Positions 11,237 to 22,103 of a stretch of 64,000 bases of DNA are shown in pieces. Made by a program: the position numbers and the translations under genes. The stretch is from Patiria pectinifera (lineage: Eukaryota; Echinodermata; Asteroidea; Valvatida; Asterinidae): positions 248,001-312,000 of the forward strand of contig CM057135.1 in NCBI GenBank assembly GCA_029964075.1, in the 5' to 3' direction. Below the pieces are notes generated by a model. It saw nothing but the letters and a program-made list of their open reading frames with translations. It was not told the DNA's origin and ran no database searches. How positions within the stretch are numbered: position 1 is the first letter of the stretch; each line of letters begins with the position of its first letter.

Positions 11237-11892
11237 GCACCCGATTTCACGAAGCGCTGCGACGCGTCGCAACTCGAGTTACGACGTGTAACACGTCGCA
11301 ACTCGCGACGCGTCGTATCTTCCATTTCACGAAAGTTGCGATGTGTTGAACGCGTCGTAAGTTCCTTGACAACGGCTTAAAACACGTCGCAAGTTAAGAC
11401 GTGTCTATTGGTCGTCGCAAAATAAGAAGAGTCATATCTAAGCCAGTTTTATGCCACAAACATTACATTAACGAGATTATAATACCGAGGCAATGTGTGT
11501 TAAGTTGTAAATAGAAAATTCATTGAATAATTATGAATGAGACCGGAATATTAGAGTTGAAATTTCAAAGAAGCTATACAGTCCAATGAGAGCTTGTTTT
11601 TCCTTCAAAATTGCATCGCAGGGCCGCCATTTTGTTTTACGTTTAACAAATTTCGAGCTGAGATCCAACGACTCTTTGTTGAATATCAGACGACTATTTA
11701 CTGTACGCTGACTAACGACATAAAACAGTCACCGAGTTGTGCTATAAATACACCTACGACGCGTCGCACTTACGACGTGTTTAGTGAAATGGATCGCAGG
11801 ACGCGTTGCAGCTGCGACGCATCGTAGACATACGACGCGTCGCAGCGCTGCGATGCATCGTAAGTTACGAAGAGTTTGATGAAATCGGGTGC
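11237..11892. mobile_element. MITE of the Harbinger-like family with CGACGCGTCG iterons
   Basis: Starts GCACCCGATTTCACGAAG and ends with the inverse, ATGAAATCGGGTGC. Both ends carry arrays of GCGACGCGTCGCA-type inverted motifs. It lies between the HECT-like exon and the upstream ORF, so it would sit in an intron if the two belong together. Its right end matches the one at 6035-6152. I could not fix a target-site duplication. Confidence 0.7.
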
Positions 11893-11984
11893 AGACCCAG
11901 CCATGAAAAGGGCACACCAGGCCCACCAAATATAGGTCACACAAAATCCTGAAATTATGGCACACCAGGCCTATCATATATAGG

Positions 11985-12872
11985 TCACACCATACCATTG
12001 AAGCCAAAACAGAAACCCTTCTTTTGTCCCCCAGCAACAGATGCAGTGTAAGCCACTGACGAACCTGACTGTGCTGCTGCCATTACTGGTGCAGCTGCTA
12101 CAGTGATCCACAATTCGGTATCAAGGGCCCCCCAAGACCGGGAAGGATGTGCTTCTTGACTAAGACGAAATTGCTCGTCATAGCGCCGCCACCCAAAACC
12201 AGGAAATCGCATTGCTGCCAGGCGCACAGTTTCAGCATACTTAAAAAACTCCGCAAAACGTTGAGGGTGCTTCAACAGATAGATAGCCATGGATGTGTGA
12301 AACGCCGATGCCCATTTATCAATTGTGTCGATTTTTCTGGTCCGAGTTGCCGCTGCCTGGCGCACCACCATATGATTTCCCTCAACGGCTAGTGTGAGTT
12401 CAGATGCCTGATTCGACCTGGCTAGTACTGCTGCGGCACTATCTTGCAGTAGCAAAGAAAGATCAATATAGTTCCCTTGCCAATTTTTTTCCTTTAGAGC
12501 CAAGGGGACATGCCCTCCCAACGGTATATAGTCATCCACCCTAGGAATAGGCTCTGGTTGAGCAGATGTTTGTATGGCACCAGCTAGGATAGGGGCACTG
12601 AAACTAGAGGTCTGTTCCAGGATAGTGTTGGGACACAACCCACTACTGCTACTACTACTACTACAAACACTGGGCATACACACGCTACTTGTACTAGTAC
12701 TAACAGTAACATTATTATTAGGCACAGATAAGGGCAATGTTGTAGGGTTAAGCCTACCAGATCTTCTTGTCTCCACTGCTGGTGTCTCATTGGTGCTGAT
12801 CATGGGCCCAATTCCAGCCTCTGGTGCACAGCTCAATGAAGCTGTTGTGGCTTCCTTCAAGGTTGTCGTGGA
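11985..12872 (-). CDS. gag-like ORF of a tyrosine-recombinase retroelement (DIRS/Ngaro-like) type
   Basis: About 291 residues. The N-terminal half is Ser/Thr/Pro-rich and low complexity. Then comes a conserved-looking block: DDYIPLGGHVPLALKEKNWQ, GNYIDLSLLL, later TIDKWASAFHTSMAIYLLKH and AAMRFPGFGWRRYDEQFRLS. Blocks of this kind (P-L-G-x-H-V-P, then W..AF..YL..HP, then the R.YD.QFR motif) are, from memory, the first ORF of DIRS/Ngaro-like or related elements in aquatic animals. The end GFCFGFN resembles the start of a Cys-rich finger. No RT or recombinase partner is found next to it; the nearest same-strand exon is the HECT-like one at 10514. The start is unclear and I treat the element as a relic. 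Confidence 0.5.
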   Translation of the reverse strand, partial: STTTLKEATTASLSCAPEAGIGPMISTNETPAVETRRSGRLNPTTLPLSVPNNNVTVSTSTSSVCMPSVCSSSSSSSGLCPNTILEQTSSFSAPILAGAIQTSAQPEPIPRVDDYIPLGGHVPLALKEKNWQGNYIDLSLLLQDSAAAVLARSNQASELTLAVEGNHMVVRQAAATRTRKIDTIDKWASAFHTSMAIYLLKHPQRFAEFFKYAETVRLAAMRFPGFGWRRYDEQFRLSQEAHPSRSWGALDTELWITVAAAPVMAAAQSGSSVAYTASVAGGQKKGFCFGFNGMV

Positions 12873-13029
12873 ATTGTGATCTAATGTCTAAAAATTACTG
12901 TCCGGGCGATAAAGACTGGTGATATATCAAAGAAAGTTACTGCCACGGCGAACAATTGAAATATGCCCAAAGTATAGGCCTAAATGTCTAAAAGTTACAG
13001 GCCTAGGCCTACTCCAACAATACTGAACA
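12873..13029. other. No gene seen
   Basis: Short AT-rich spacer between the minus-strand ORF and the palindrome at 13030. No feature recognised. Confidence 0.4.
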
Positions 13030-13256
13030 TAACCGAGCGCGCGCGATGCATAGATTATGATAATGAGTAGACTGGATCACGTTTGTAAACACATGTGCAT
13101 TTCAAACGATAATAGGGATTCGGGAACTAGCGCAGCTTTTATGGCGGGTACCAGTTCAAGCTGGTTCCCGATTCCCTTTTACAGTTCGAAATGCACATGT
13201 ATGTGTTTACAAACGTGACTCATTAATATAATCGATGCATCGCGCGCGCTCGGTAA
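13030..13256. mobile_element. Fold-back MITE, 227 bp
   Basis: Arms begin TAACCGAGCGCGCGCGATGC and end with the inverse at 13256. Inside are mirrored copies of CACGTTTGTAAACACATGTG-like sequence and of GGGAATCGGGAACCAGC. The centre is near 13145. Non-coding. Confidence 0.75.
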
Positions 13257-13651
13257 CGGAATCGCACTCGGGATACGGGGACCATCGAATGTACGCTGGG
13301 CATGTAGAAGAAATCGCGTCGTTCAAACATTAAACACGATCGGAAATTTAACGTGTTCAAGATCGCGAGGGGAGCTCTCCGAAATGAACGGAAAATTTCA
13401 CTTTTTTCCGGATCGTAAGTAAACTTCAGTACAACCATTATTATCGATGTCTACTTGTACCTCAGGTGGCATATCTAGTAATTTGGAGGCCGTTTTGAAG
13501 GTGAAATCTGATGTTTTTTGTTGGAAAATGTTGGTTTTTGGGACTGTGTTGTCTAGGTCGCGGTATTAGCTTGGACCTTACTATCGCCAGACCATGTCCA
13601 AATGTTAAAAAAGGCGATAAGTTGGGTCCAAGTTACTCGGACTAAGTGGTC

Positions 13652-14951
13652 CCTAGTTTCATCCGTCAGGGAGTACAGTTAAGGAGTGTGCGTAGAACAT
13701 TCTTGACATCCGGATTATCTCGATAGAACACATGCTATGGATTTAAATATTTATTCCTAAAGATCTTCCGGCACTTCTGAAGACGATGAATGGTCTCGTC
13801 GTGAAAAAGAAAACGGACTTAACTGCAGTGCCCTCGAAGACTAGGCCTACATCAAATGTCCATGATTCGGCTGAATCATCGGAAGAGGTACGTGGTGGTG
13901 GGTTCAGTTTCTCTATAAAGTGATACCTTGCTTGTCAGGATAGAGATTTACCATCTGTCCCTAAAGTAAAATTTACAATATAGTAGTTTCATTCTTGTGA
14001 ATCTTCACAAACCATCTCATTCATCAGAAGAGGTGTGTGGTAAAATATTAATGCAGCTGCATATAAGTTATTGCATACTTAGGATTAAAAGTGCCCTTGC
14101 CTGTGAAAAGCATGATACAAAGCTGTGAAAAGGGTACTGCCTTACAAATGTCAGCAAAGCATCCTTTCAAATCCTTTTGTCACTGATTGGGGCGTTGAAA
14201 CATGCTCCATCCTTAATGTTACTTTGACCTGGTTGTCTTTGGGGTTTTGAGATGCCTCCGTGGTTTTATGTTGTGTTGTTTTAGACGATCGCACAGTCCT
14301 AAACGAACTGGACAGGGCGTATGTGCCGCCAGGTCCCCAAAGGGCTACGGAACGTAAAAAAAAAAGTAAATCAAAAAATCCGGGAAAAAGACGAAGACGT
14401 CAGTGGAAAAAAAAAAACAAAGGTAGGACCAAAATTAACTTTTACAAAAACCCACCATTTTCCCCTTTTAGGTTGGTGTTCTATTTTGTATGTTGAGTTG
14501 GAGTTTTTTCGTTGGTTCTTTCCTTCCTGCTACTCATCAGTCACCACATATTTGCCCCACAGTCATGAATAAACAATTTCACTGAGATTTGCGTCCTAAA
14601 GTCGCCTCACTGCTCCCTTCCCGCAAAAAAATTTACAGTTCAAAGATCAAAGTCAGTCAGAACCAAAATGTGCCAACATATATTTCTGAATTCCAACCTG
14701 AATTCTTCACAAAGGATCTCTGGTTTCTTGTTCATTTGTGTATTTGCACCGGAAACCCTTCAAAATTTAGTGAAAATAATTTGGCTCCAAAGCGGGTACA
14801 TGTCGTCGCAGAGCTGACATACCGATGAAACGACCATTTTGGCGATTTCAAGATTTTGTTATTTTTAGGGTTTGTAAAGGTTACTCTTTCAAGTATTTAT
14901 GCCAAAATTCTTAATTTTTGTCTGGATTTTGAGATTCAGAGCCCCCCTTGT
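13652..14951 (+). repeat. 1.3-kb direct repeat, copy A, with exon-like pieces of an unrecognised gene
   Basis: Matches 18543-19893 almost base for base, from CCCTAGTTTCATCCGTCAGG to the end GAGATTCAGAGCCCCC. Two stretches look like exons. The first, at about 13786-13888, reads MNGLVVKKKTDLTAVPSKTR and ends in GAAGAG|GTACGT. The second, at about 14285-14424, opens after TTTTAG and reads DDRTVLNELDRAYVPPGPQR, then turns Lys/Arg-rich. The protein is not recognised. This copy lacks the upstream coiled-coil exon that precedes copy B, so it looks like a 5'-truncated duplicate. Confidence 0.6.
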
Positions 14952-15337
14952 TATTACAAAGATTATTCGTCAGTTTGTCGGATTGCAACAAACTGACGAA
15001 TAGCATACAAACAGTGTGAAGATCAACAGCTATTGGAGATTAATGTAATTTTACAAATTGACGAATACGTTTACGATCAAATAAAATCATATCGCACAAC
15101 TTCTCTGATTAAATAAGTGACCTGATGGATACTCGGTTTCCTATTTTATTCCGAATATATTATACAAAGGTTTTTATCGAAACAATAAGGGTACAAAACG
15201 GCACCTACTTTAAACGTGTATTACTCGAAACAAGGTTTTCGCTTAGTCGTCGGTATGTCAGCTCTGCGACGATGTGTTCCCTTCTTCTGTCTTTACTATT
15301 TTCAAGTTGTCGGCAGAATGTGCATAATTACACAAGG

Positions 15338-15476
15338 GGCAAGTCGGTCAGGGGGCATGTTGACCAATGGGTAAGTTTGTAAAGGCCGAGTTGGCCAAGG
15401 GGCGAGTTGGTAAGGGGCGAGTTGGTAAGGGACAAGTCGGTAAGGACCCGATCGGCCACGGGGCGAGTTGACCTGA
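15338..15476. repeat. Minisatellite, about 17-bp unit
   Basis: Degenerate copies of GGGGCGAGTTGGTAA. The Pro/Leu-rich minus-strand readings over it are by-products of the repeat. Confidence 0.75.
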
Positions 15477-17239
15477 CACCAAACAGCTGAAGTTTTTTCT
15501 TCTTTTTTTGATTCAATTTCTAACAAAGAACAAAAAGTTCAGTTTTCCCAAATGTTTACCAAGTAAATAACACCTAACATACCATTAATAGATAGCTGTT
15601 CGGGGCTTACAATTCTCCAAACACTTCGCTGCTGATTATCACTCTTTCCAACACAACAGGATAGCTTCCACCTGAAAACACGCTCCAAAGAACTATTGGA
15701 TTATTTACTACGTTGCTCAACACTTTTGGCCATGATGATCTTTCGAGTAAAGTTAACAAACACCATGCTATAGGTTTTCCCAGCGAATTTCCGAATTTTT
15801 CTAATCAGTTTTCATTATCAGCCATTCAATTTCGCGCGAGTTTTGCACACGTGGTCCAATTGGGGTTTCTTTTTCATTTGGGGTTCATTCAATTTCATTT
15901 TTAGGCAGCCAAGATTTTGCTGTGAATGTTCGTTTTCGTTTTGGGGCAGCCTATTTCGTTTTTGTGCATTCAAGACTTAACTTGTAGCAGTCTTAAATAA
16001 AGTCTTTGCATCCTTTTGACGGTTGACGCATTCAAATTAGCGAACATCTGTGCGCTTACAACGTATAACCATGCTTTTCGTTTCTTATTTGTTTATGGGC
16101 AATCGCTTTCATCGTTTGGTCATTTAAATTAATAAGAATTTTTAATCGATATTTTTTCCTATTTTTCTCCGAGGTTCATTTCCCCTCCAAAAAACAATCT
16201 TGATGACTAAAATTTACAATGTTACAAATCCACTGATATGAGGGAAACAAGATGCAACGTAATAATGAATTGAAAGGGACTAAGATAATTTCTTTTTCAC
16301 TGTTGATCTTTTCTACCAGTTGAAACGTTTGATCAAGGGGCTTTGTTACGTTGACGATTTCTTGACGTGCAAGACATCGGAACTTGTAATATGTTTGGAA
16401 ATGGTTATACCGTCGGGAACACTTCTCTTGCGTTATTTATTGAATGTTTTCTTGCGTATGTCTGACCGAACACTAACCATATTCATAGGGCCCATGCAAA
16501 GTTTTCAATGTTACACGGCATACACGGCTATTTCAGCAAAACAAGTTGCTAGAGTTTTGGATATTTTGCTGTCATAAATTTCTTTTATTTGGTGATTATT
16601 TCGTCACCGTCACCACGAAGTGACACTAACCCCAATTTTCGGTGTTTTTCAGATTTTTTTTTTTTTACATATTGGTGATGAACTATCCATTATCTGTCAT
16701 CACACAAAGTAACAACGCTCAAAATTAATTTGTTTTGTAAATAAATTAATTAGCATTGTGAACGTAAATATGTAAACACCCAATTTGCGATTCCACGAAT
16801 TATCGCTAACCTTTGCTTCAGTTCGTGGAAATCCACTATTAGATTTTACCGCGTACATGAGTTTTCACGAAGTAACACATACTTTAGAGTGACTACGTAA
16901 AAACGCGATGTGCTGAACCAAATGGAAAGAAAAGTTTCACGAACTAGCGCAGAGGAGTTATTTACCTCTTTCTCAGGGGTGGAAGCACAGAGCGCGCACG
17001 TAGGCCAGGGCTATACGCACAGTGTATACATTTGGGCCTGACCTGACACGCTTTGCTTATCACAGGGGTGACGCGTATTGCACATGTACAACATCGTACT
17101 TTTCATACATAATCAACATGGTGTCCTAGCTTGCATGCAAAGCCGGTAAGTGACATTTTCGAGTTGGAGTGTTCAGTGACTGTCCTTGCTAAAATAATTG
17201 TACACTACTGACAATTCCTTACATAATACTGTAGAGTAA

Positions 17240-17395
17240 TTTGACATGAAAAACTGGACGAAAACGTTGCGCAGCTACGCCAAGTTTCGTGAAATCGATC
17301 GTAAGTTTATTGCGTAGCTGCGCATTAAATTTGTTGCGCAAGTCCTACGCATGGCGTAAGTTACGCACTGTTTTGTGAAATCGGCTGCAGAAACT
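17240..17395. repeat. Harbinger-like terminal fragment
   Basis: Inverted motifs around GCGTAGCTGCGC, with GTTTCGTGAAATCGATCG and the end GTGAAATCGGCTGC. The layout parallels the ends at 6152 and 11892 but with a different iteron (CTACGC rather than CGACGCG). Probably a sister MITE family. Confidence 0.45.
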
Positions 17396-17552
17396 AAAAG
17401 TGAAGACGACAAAACATTATGAGGCCTTGAAACAAATTATTAAAAAGTTATGCTTTTTTTAAGAAAGCAGACTTTGTATACACCTTTGATTTAAAGAGGA
17501 CATAAATATAAACATGTACATACAGGACAGCTACAGGCCGGTACAAAAAAGG

Positions 17553-18283
17553 ATGCGCCACTCGAAGGAAAAAGACGGAAGTGCCAACAGTGGTGACAAG
17601 GTAGGTTCATGCTAAGGCCAAAAAAAAAGTCTCCGGTTTCTGGTATGCGCGCGCGTCGCCGTAGCCATTCGCGTCGGCAAAATGATTTTTTTTTTTTCAA
17701 TACAAGATGATGTTTCAAAACCGCCAAACTCACTGGTTTGACTGGAATTCTGCTGCTGCACAAGTTTAACGTGTTTTTAGAAGGGGTTATGATCGAGAAT
17801 AAGATTTATGTGGCCTCTCTGGACTCCCATATATTTGCACTAAGTTTAGTCGGGCACCATTTGCAGTCATCAGCCGACATTTGAAGACCCCCCCCCAAAA
17901 AAAAACAGGTAAAAAAAAAAAAGCCGGGTCGCCGCACCACTTTTGGGGCAAGCTCCATACCAGAAACCGGAGACTTTTCTTTTTTGGCCTAATGGTTGAA
18001 CGAAGTCCCTTCATTACTCATCGTGCCACGTCATAAGTTCATTCGAGCTTTACAAGTCAGGTAATTGTAAATGACAACCACACATCGCTAGATATATACA
18101 CTTCACACGTTCGGATGGGTGGGAGAAGGGAGCAAAGAGAGAAAAAAAGGTGCCTAAATATACGATTCTTGTTTCATTTCCAGCTTCAAGAATTGGAAAA
18201 AGAGGTCCATGCGTTGAGAGCCAAGAATATGACATTGGAGAGAAAGGTGGAAAGGCTCACAGATGCTTTGACCTGTTTGGAAA
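17553..18283 (+). pseudogene. Unrecognised spliced coiled-coil gene, first two exons
   Basis: Exon 1 (17553-17600) reads MRHSKEKDGSANSGDK and ends AAG|GTAGGT. Exon 2 (18184-18283) opens after a pyrimidine-rich TTTCATTTCCAG and reads LQELEKEVHALRAKNMTLER then KVERLTDALTCLE, ending GAAA|GTGAGT. Phase is kept across the junction. Exon 2 has clear heptad spacing of Leu and is a short coiled coil. Further exon-like pieces follow inside repeat copy B (18666-19306), where the exon after the acceptor TTCAG at 18665 meets an early stop in the expected phase. The gene is therefore probably broken, or the downstream exon choice is wrong. Function unknown. Confidence 0.45.
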
Positions 18284-18542
18284 GTGAGTTATTTAATATT
18301 CGTAGTATGGTGTGCTCGTAACTAACTTCCCCTCTCATTCTACACAGTTGGCACGGTGGATATCTTCTGTCATCATTCTGCAGATGATAGTATATTCATG
18401 TTAAGTTTCAATTACGTTAAAGTGAAATAAATATACAAAACGTCGTGGGTTTGAATTCTCTAATGCACGTCTTATTCCCGAAGGTTAGAAATTAACTCTT
18501 TCAAGAAAAAAGTTACTCTCCCTGAATGATGAAACTATAGTG

Positions 18543-19893
18543 GACCCTAGTTTCATCCGTCAGGGGGTACAGTTAAGGAGTGTGCGTAGAACATTCTTGA
18601 CATCCGGATTATCTCGATAGAACACATGCTATGGATTTAAATATTTTATTCCCAAAGATCTTCAGGCACTTCTGAAGACGATGAATGATCTCGTCGTGAA
18701 AAAGAAAACGGACTAAACTGCAGTGCCCTCGAAGACTATCAAATGTCCATGATTCGGCTGAATCATCGGAAGAGGTACGTGGGGGTGGGTTCAGTTTCTC
18801 TATAAAGTGATACCTTGCTTGTCAGGATAGAGATTTACCATGTCCCTAAAGTAAAATGTACAATATAGTAGTTTCATTCTTGTGAATCTTCACATACCAT
18901 CTCATTCATCAGAAGAGGTGTGTGGTAAAATATTAATGCAGCTGCATATTAGTTATTGCATACTTAGGATTAAAAGTTCCCTTGCCTGTGAAAAGCATGA
19001 TACAAAGCTATGAAAAGGGTACTGCCTTACAAATGTCAGCAAAGCATCCTTCCAAATCCTTTTGTCACTGATTGGGGCGTTGAAACATGCTCCATCCTTA
19101 ATGTTACTTTGACCTGGTTGTCCTTGGGGTTTTGAGATGCCTCCGTGGTTTTATGTTGTGTTGTTTTAGACGATCGCACAGTCCTAAACGAACTGGACAG
19201 GGCGTATGTGCTGCCAGGTCCCCAAAGGGCTACGGAACGTAAAAAAAACGTAAAACAAAAAATCAGGAAAAAGACGAAGACGTCGGTGGAAAAAAACAAA
19301 AAAAGGTAAGGACCAAATAATGTTGAGTTCAAAATTAACTTTTACAAAAACCCACCATTTTCCCCTTTTAGGTTGGTGTTCTATTTTGTATGTTGAGTTG
19401 GAGTTTTTTCGTTGGTTCTTTCCTTCCTGCTACTCATCAGTCACCACATATTTTGCCCCATAGTCATGACTAAACAATTTCACCGAGATTTGCGTCCTAA
19501 AGTCGCCTCACTGCTCCCTTCCCGCAAAAAAAATTACAGTTCAAAGATGTCATTCAGAACCAAAATGTGCCAACATATATTTCTGAATTCCAACCTTAGA
19601 GCTGTATAATTCTTTATTATACAGCTCTATGATTCCAACCTAAATTCTTCACAAAGGATTTCTGGTTTTGTGTTCATTTGTGTATTTGCACCAGAAACCC
19701 TTCAAAATTTAGTGAAAATAATTTGGCTCCAAAGCGGTTCATGTCGTCGCAGAGCTGACATACCGATGAAACGACCATTTTGGCGATTTCAAGATTTTGT
19801 TATTTTTAGGGTTTATAAAGGTTGCTCTTTCAAGTATTTATGCCAAAATTCTTAATTTTTGTCTGGATTTTGAGATTCAGAGCCCCCTTTGTG
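18543..19893 (+). repeat. 1.3-kb direct repeat, copy B
   Basis: Near-identical partner of 13652-14951, in the same orientation, with 3.6 kb between them. It carries exon-like pieces at about 18666-18773 and 19170-19306 (after TTTTAG; DDRTVLNELDRAYVLPGPQR, then a Lys-rich stretch, donor AAAAAAG|GTAAGG). It differs from copy A by a few small insertions and deletions and by a 35-bp hairpin insertion at 19597. The pair could be a segmental duplication or two copies of one element; no TG...CA ends or primer site support an LTR reading. Confidence 0.65.
19597..19631. mobile_element. 35-bp hairpin insertion with 10-bp duplication
   Basis: The inserted TAGAGCTGTATAAT...ATTATACAGCTCTA forms a 14-15 bp stem. 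ATTCCAACCT occurs directly before it (19587-19596) and after it (19632-19641). Copy A of the surrounding repeat, near 14693, shows the empty site with a single ATTCCAACCT. Confidence 0.75.
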
Positions 19894-19936
19894 GCGAATC
19901 ACTCACAAAAACTTATCCATAATTTGACATAGTATA

Positions 19937-20098
19937 CAAATATTGACTGCTTTGAGTGGTATAGTAAAACTAGCCTCCCTCGGTGATCCATGGAGCGTTC
20001 TATTTTCCCTCGGCTTTGCCTCGGGAAAATAGAATGCTCCATGGATCACCTCGGGAGGCTAGTTTTACTATACCGCGAAATAAAGCAGTCAATATTTG
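19937..20098. mobile_element. 162-bp fold-back MITE
   Basis: Left arm CAAATATTGACTGCTTT...GGTATAGTAAAACTAGCCTC, right arm its inverse; centre near 20019. Mirrored GGTGATCCATGGAGC segments make a near-perfect stem of about 75 bp. Non-coding. Confidence 0.8.
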
Positions 20099-20666
20099 TT
20101 TTATAACACCTCACTCACAGATTCTGCACAATTTAAGCTTCCTGAAAGTATCTATAGTAATGACAAAAAATTTCCGATTTCAGTGATCGAACTGAACCTG
20201 AATTTAATTCATTTCAAACCCTCCACTGGAACACATTTCACTACACAATGCATTTTACATGCAGTTCTTATAATTATTCGGTACCAATGTCTAATCCAAT
20301 CCAAGTACTTTTTGCAAGTTTCAGCAACAATCTGGTATAGCAGCTGGGTGAATGTCTCAAATCTAGGCTTGAATTTTCATGCCTAAAACAGTTTTGAACT
20401 ACTAAACTTCACTTTAACTTTTCAAATCTCAAAAGTGAATTGAAAACAATCCGCCCCTCGTAGTGGAATTAGTAGCTGTGTGAATGTCTTAAATAGGCTC
20501 GAATTTCACGACTGAAATATGAAACAGTGTTTAAGTTGAACTAAAAGTATTATTACTAAACCTCAACTAAACTTTTAATCTGAAAACAGTGAACAGTGAA
20601 TTCAAAACAATCTACTCCTTGTTTTCATTGAAACAACTGACTGCAAAACTGATTAGCAGGGCTATT
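20099..20666. other. No gene seen
   Basis: AT-rich sequence downstream of the Crypton gene. It has two loosely similar blocks (GTGAATGTCTCAAATCTAGG at about 20348 and a variant at 20470), suggesting an old local duplication. Otherwise nothing. Confidence 0.45.
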
Positions 20667-22103
20667 TCACCTGTAAAAATTTACTATGCATCCATGAAAA
20701 TTAAAAGTTCGGTTGTTTGTCGCATCGGCATTAATGTTCACATTTGTAGCCACTGGTGATGAGGTGATGTTGCCTAGGTGAACTGGTGAATTGACCACAT
20801 CTCTCAGAATAAGGGACTCTTGAGATTCCGTCAACAATGGGGAAGACTGACCCTGCTGGTGTGTTTGATCGGGTGTGAGTCCTGCTGGTTCTGTATGAGA
20901 TGATGATGGTCCGGCTGGTTCTGAAAGAGATGATGATGGCCCGGCAGCAAGCTGATCCTGCTCACCTGCTTGCTCTGTATGAGATGGTGATGGTGTGGCT
21001 GCGGCAGCAGACAGTTTAGAGTTCACAGCAGCTGCTAAAACAGCACTCATGTCCCGTTTCCTGCTTTCACTTTCACGGCTGTAATTTTTTATGCTCGTTT
21101 CGGAGTGATGTCCAGAAACGGTCATGATGTCTCTGGACTCGAACCCAGCATTGTCCAGAATTGTGACACTTGTAGCTCTGAAACAGTGGTTTGTATAAAT
21201 CTTACCACATCTGGCTGCTGTAGAAATTTCCTTCAGTTTATTGGAAAGAGTGTTTTTTTCCCAGCGGCGAATTACAATACCATGTTGTGTCTGAGCTCGT
21301 GCAAGTGTTGTCTTTTGGTCGTTGCCAAACATATTCACAGTTAGGATGGAGCTTCTGCATGTACAGGAGAAGAGATTTCACAGGACAGCGGGGGTTGCCT
21401 GGCGCTTCGTACATCACACCTGCTTGGCTCTTGTCACTGCTATTTTCCCTGTTATTTTTGGTAAGTTGATCACGTTTCGTGATGTACCGCAGCCCGTTGG
21501 AATCAGTGTTTATTTTGAAGTCAGTTTTTTTTTATGTCTCGAACATTTTCCCTGCCTCGATTACAGAAGTATATCATAGTGTCTATGTACACCTTGTTCT
21601 GAAGACCAGCTGGTGTGGACAAGTCTGTAACTGGCGAAGCGTTTATTTTGTCCATGTCTTCTGGAGTAATTGGGTTTTTATGCTCCACGTATCCCTTTCC
21701 AATTTTCTTCAAGTGAACAAGCATGGCTTTGAAGCACCTATTCGATCTCTCGAATGCGTGGTCATTCACAATATCTACCGGATTGTTTTCTCTATCTTTA
21801 AAATGTTTCTGCAAACCGTATCTGATGGACTGCATACTCTTTTTGCTGTACTTCTTACCGTCGAGTTGATGCACTTCCGTGTAGAACCTGCGTAAAAAGT
21901 TATCGAGGTCCGTGTGGATCATTAGTTCAAGCGCGGACAATGTCGTGTTTCTGACTTTGCAGTAGCTGTCCAGAATTTTCATGGCGTATCTCACACTTTT
22001 TTGGGTGTTTTCTGAAGCAGAAGGTTTTCTGAAGCAGAAGAATCAAGGAATTCTGTCAGTTCGTCGTCCGTAAGAAGAGCAAATCGAGGTTCTTTAGTAG
22101 TAC
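20667..22103 (-). pseudogene. Crypton transposon, tyrosine recombinase gene, broken
   Basis: The minus-strand reading begins LLTDDELTEFLDSSASEN and continues through KILDSYCKVRNTTLSALEL, YSKKSMQSIRYGLQKHF and KVYIDTMIYFCNRGRENVRD. The catalytic end reads KIYTNHCFRATSVTILDNAG (HxxR box) and SGHHSETSIKNYSRE (final Tyr). These are the marks of the Crypton recombinase, which cuts and rejoins circular DNA through the tyrosine. The tail is Ser/Pro/Gln-rich and ends NFHGCIVNFYR. Breaks: a frame change near 22000 just before RYAMK, and another near 21260 between WYCNSPLGKK and TLSNKLKEIS. The 5' end is cut off at 22103 by the LTR element. About 480 residues are represented, close to the family's length. 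Confidence 0.8.

Larger units (their letters stand above)
14952..17552. other. Intervening non-coding DNA between the two 1.3-kb repeats
   Basis: No convincing gene. It holds a minisatellite (15338-15476), a patch with CATTCAATTTCGCG and GGCAGCC motifs at about 15800-15970 that resembles the repeat at 49.2 kb in inverted form, and a Harbinger-like terminal fragment at 17240-17395. Small plus-strand ORFs at 15125, 15713 and 16320 have no recognisable motif. Confidence 0.5.

Noticed and set aside
12574-12879. Plus-strand ORF with Leu-rich low-complexity sequence
   Set aside because: Antisense shadow of the Ser/Thr-rich start of the minus-strand ORF at 11985-12872.
13652-19893. The two 1.3-kb repeats as LTRs of a retroelement
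   Set aside because: They lack TG...CA edges, a primer site, a polypurine tract and any gag or pol sequence between them; exon-like pieces inside argue for a duplicated gene region.
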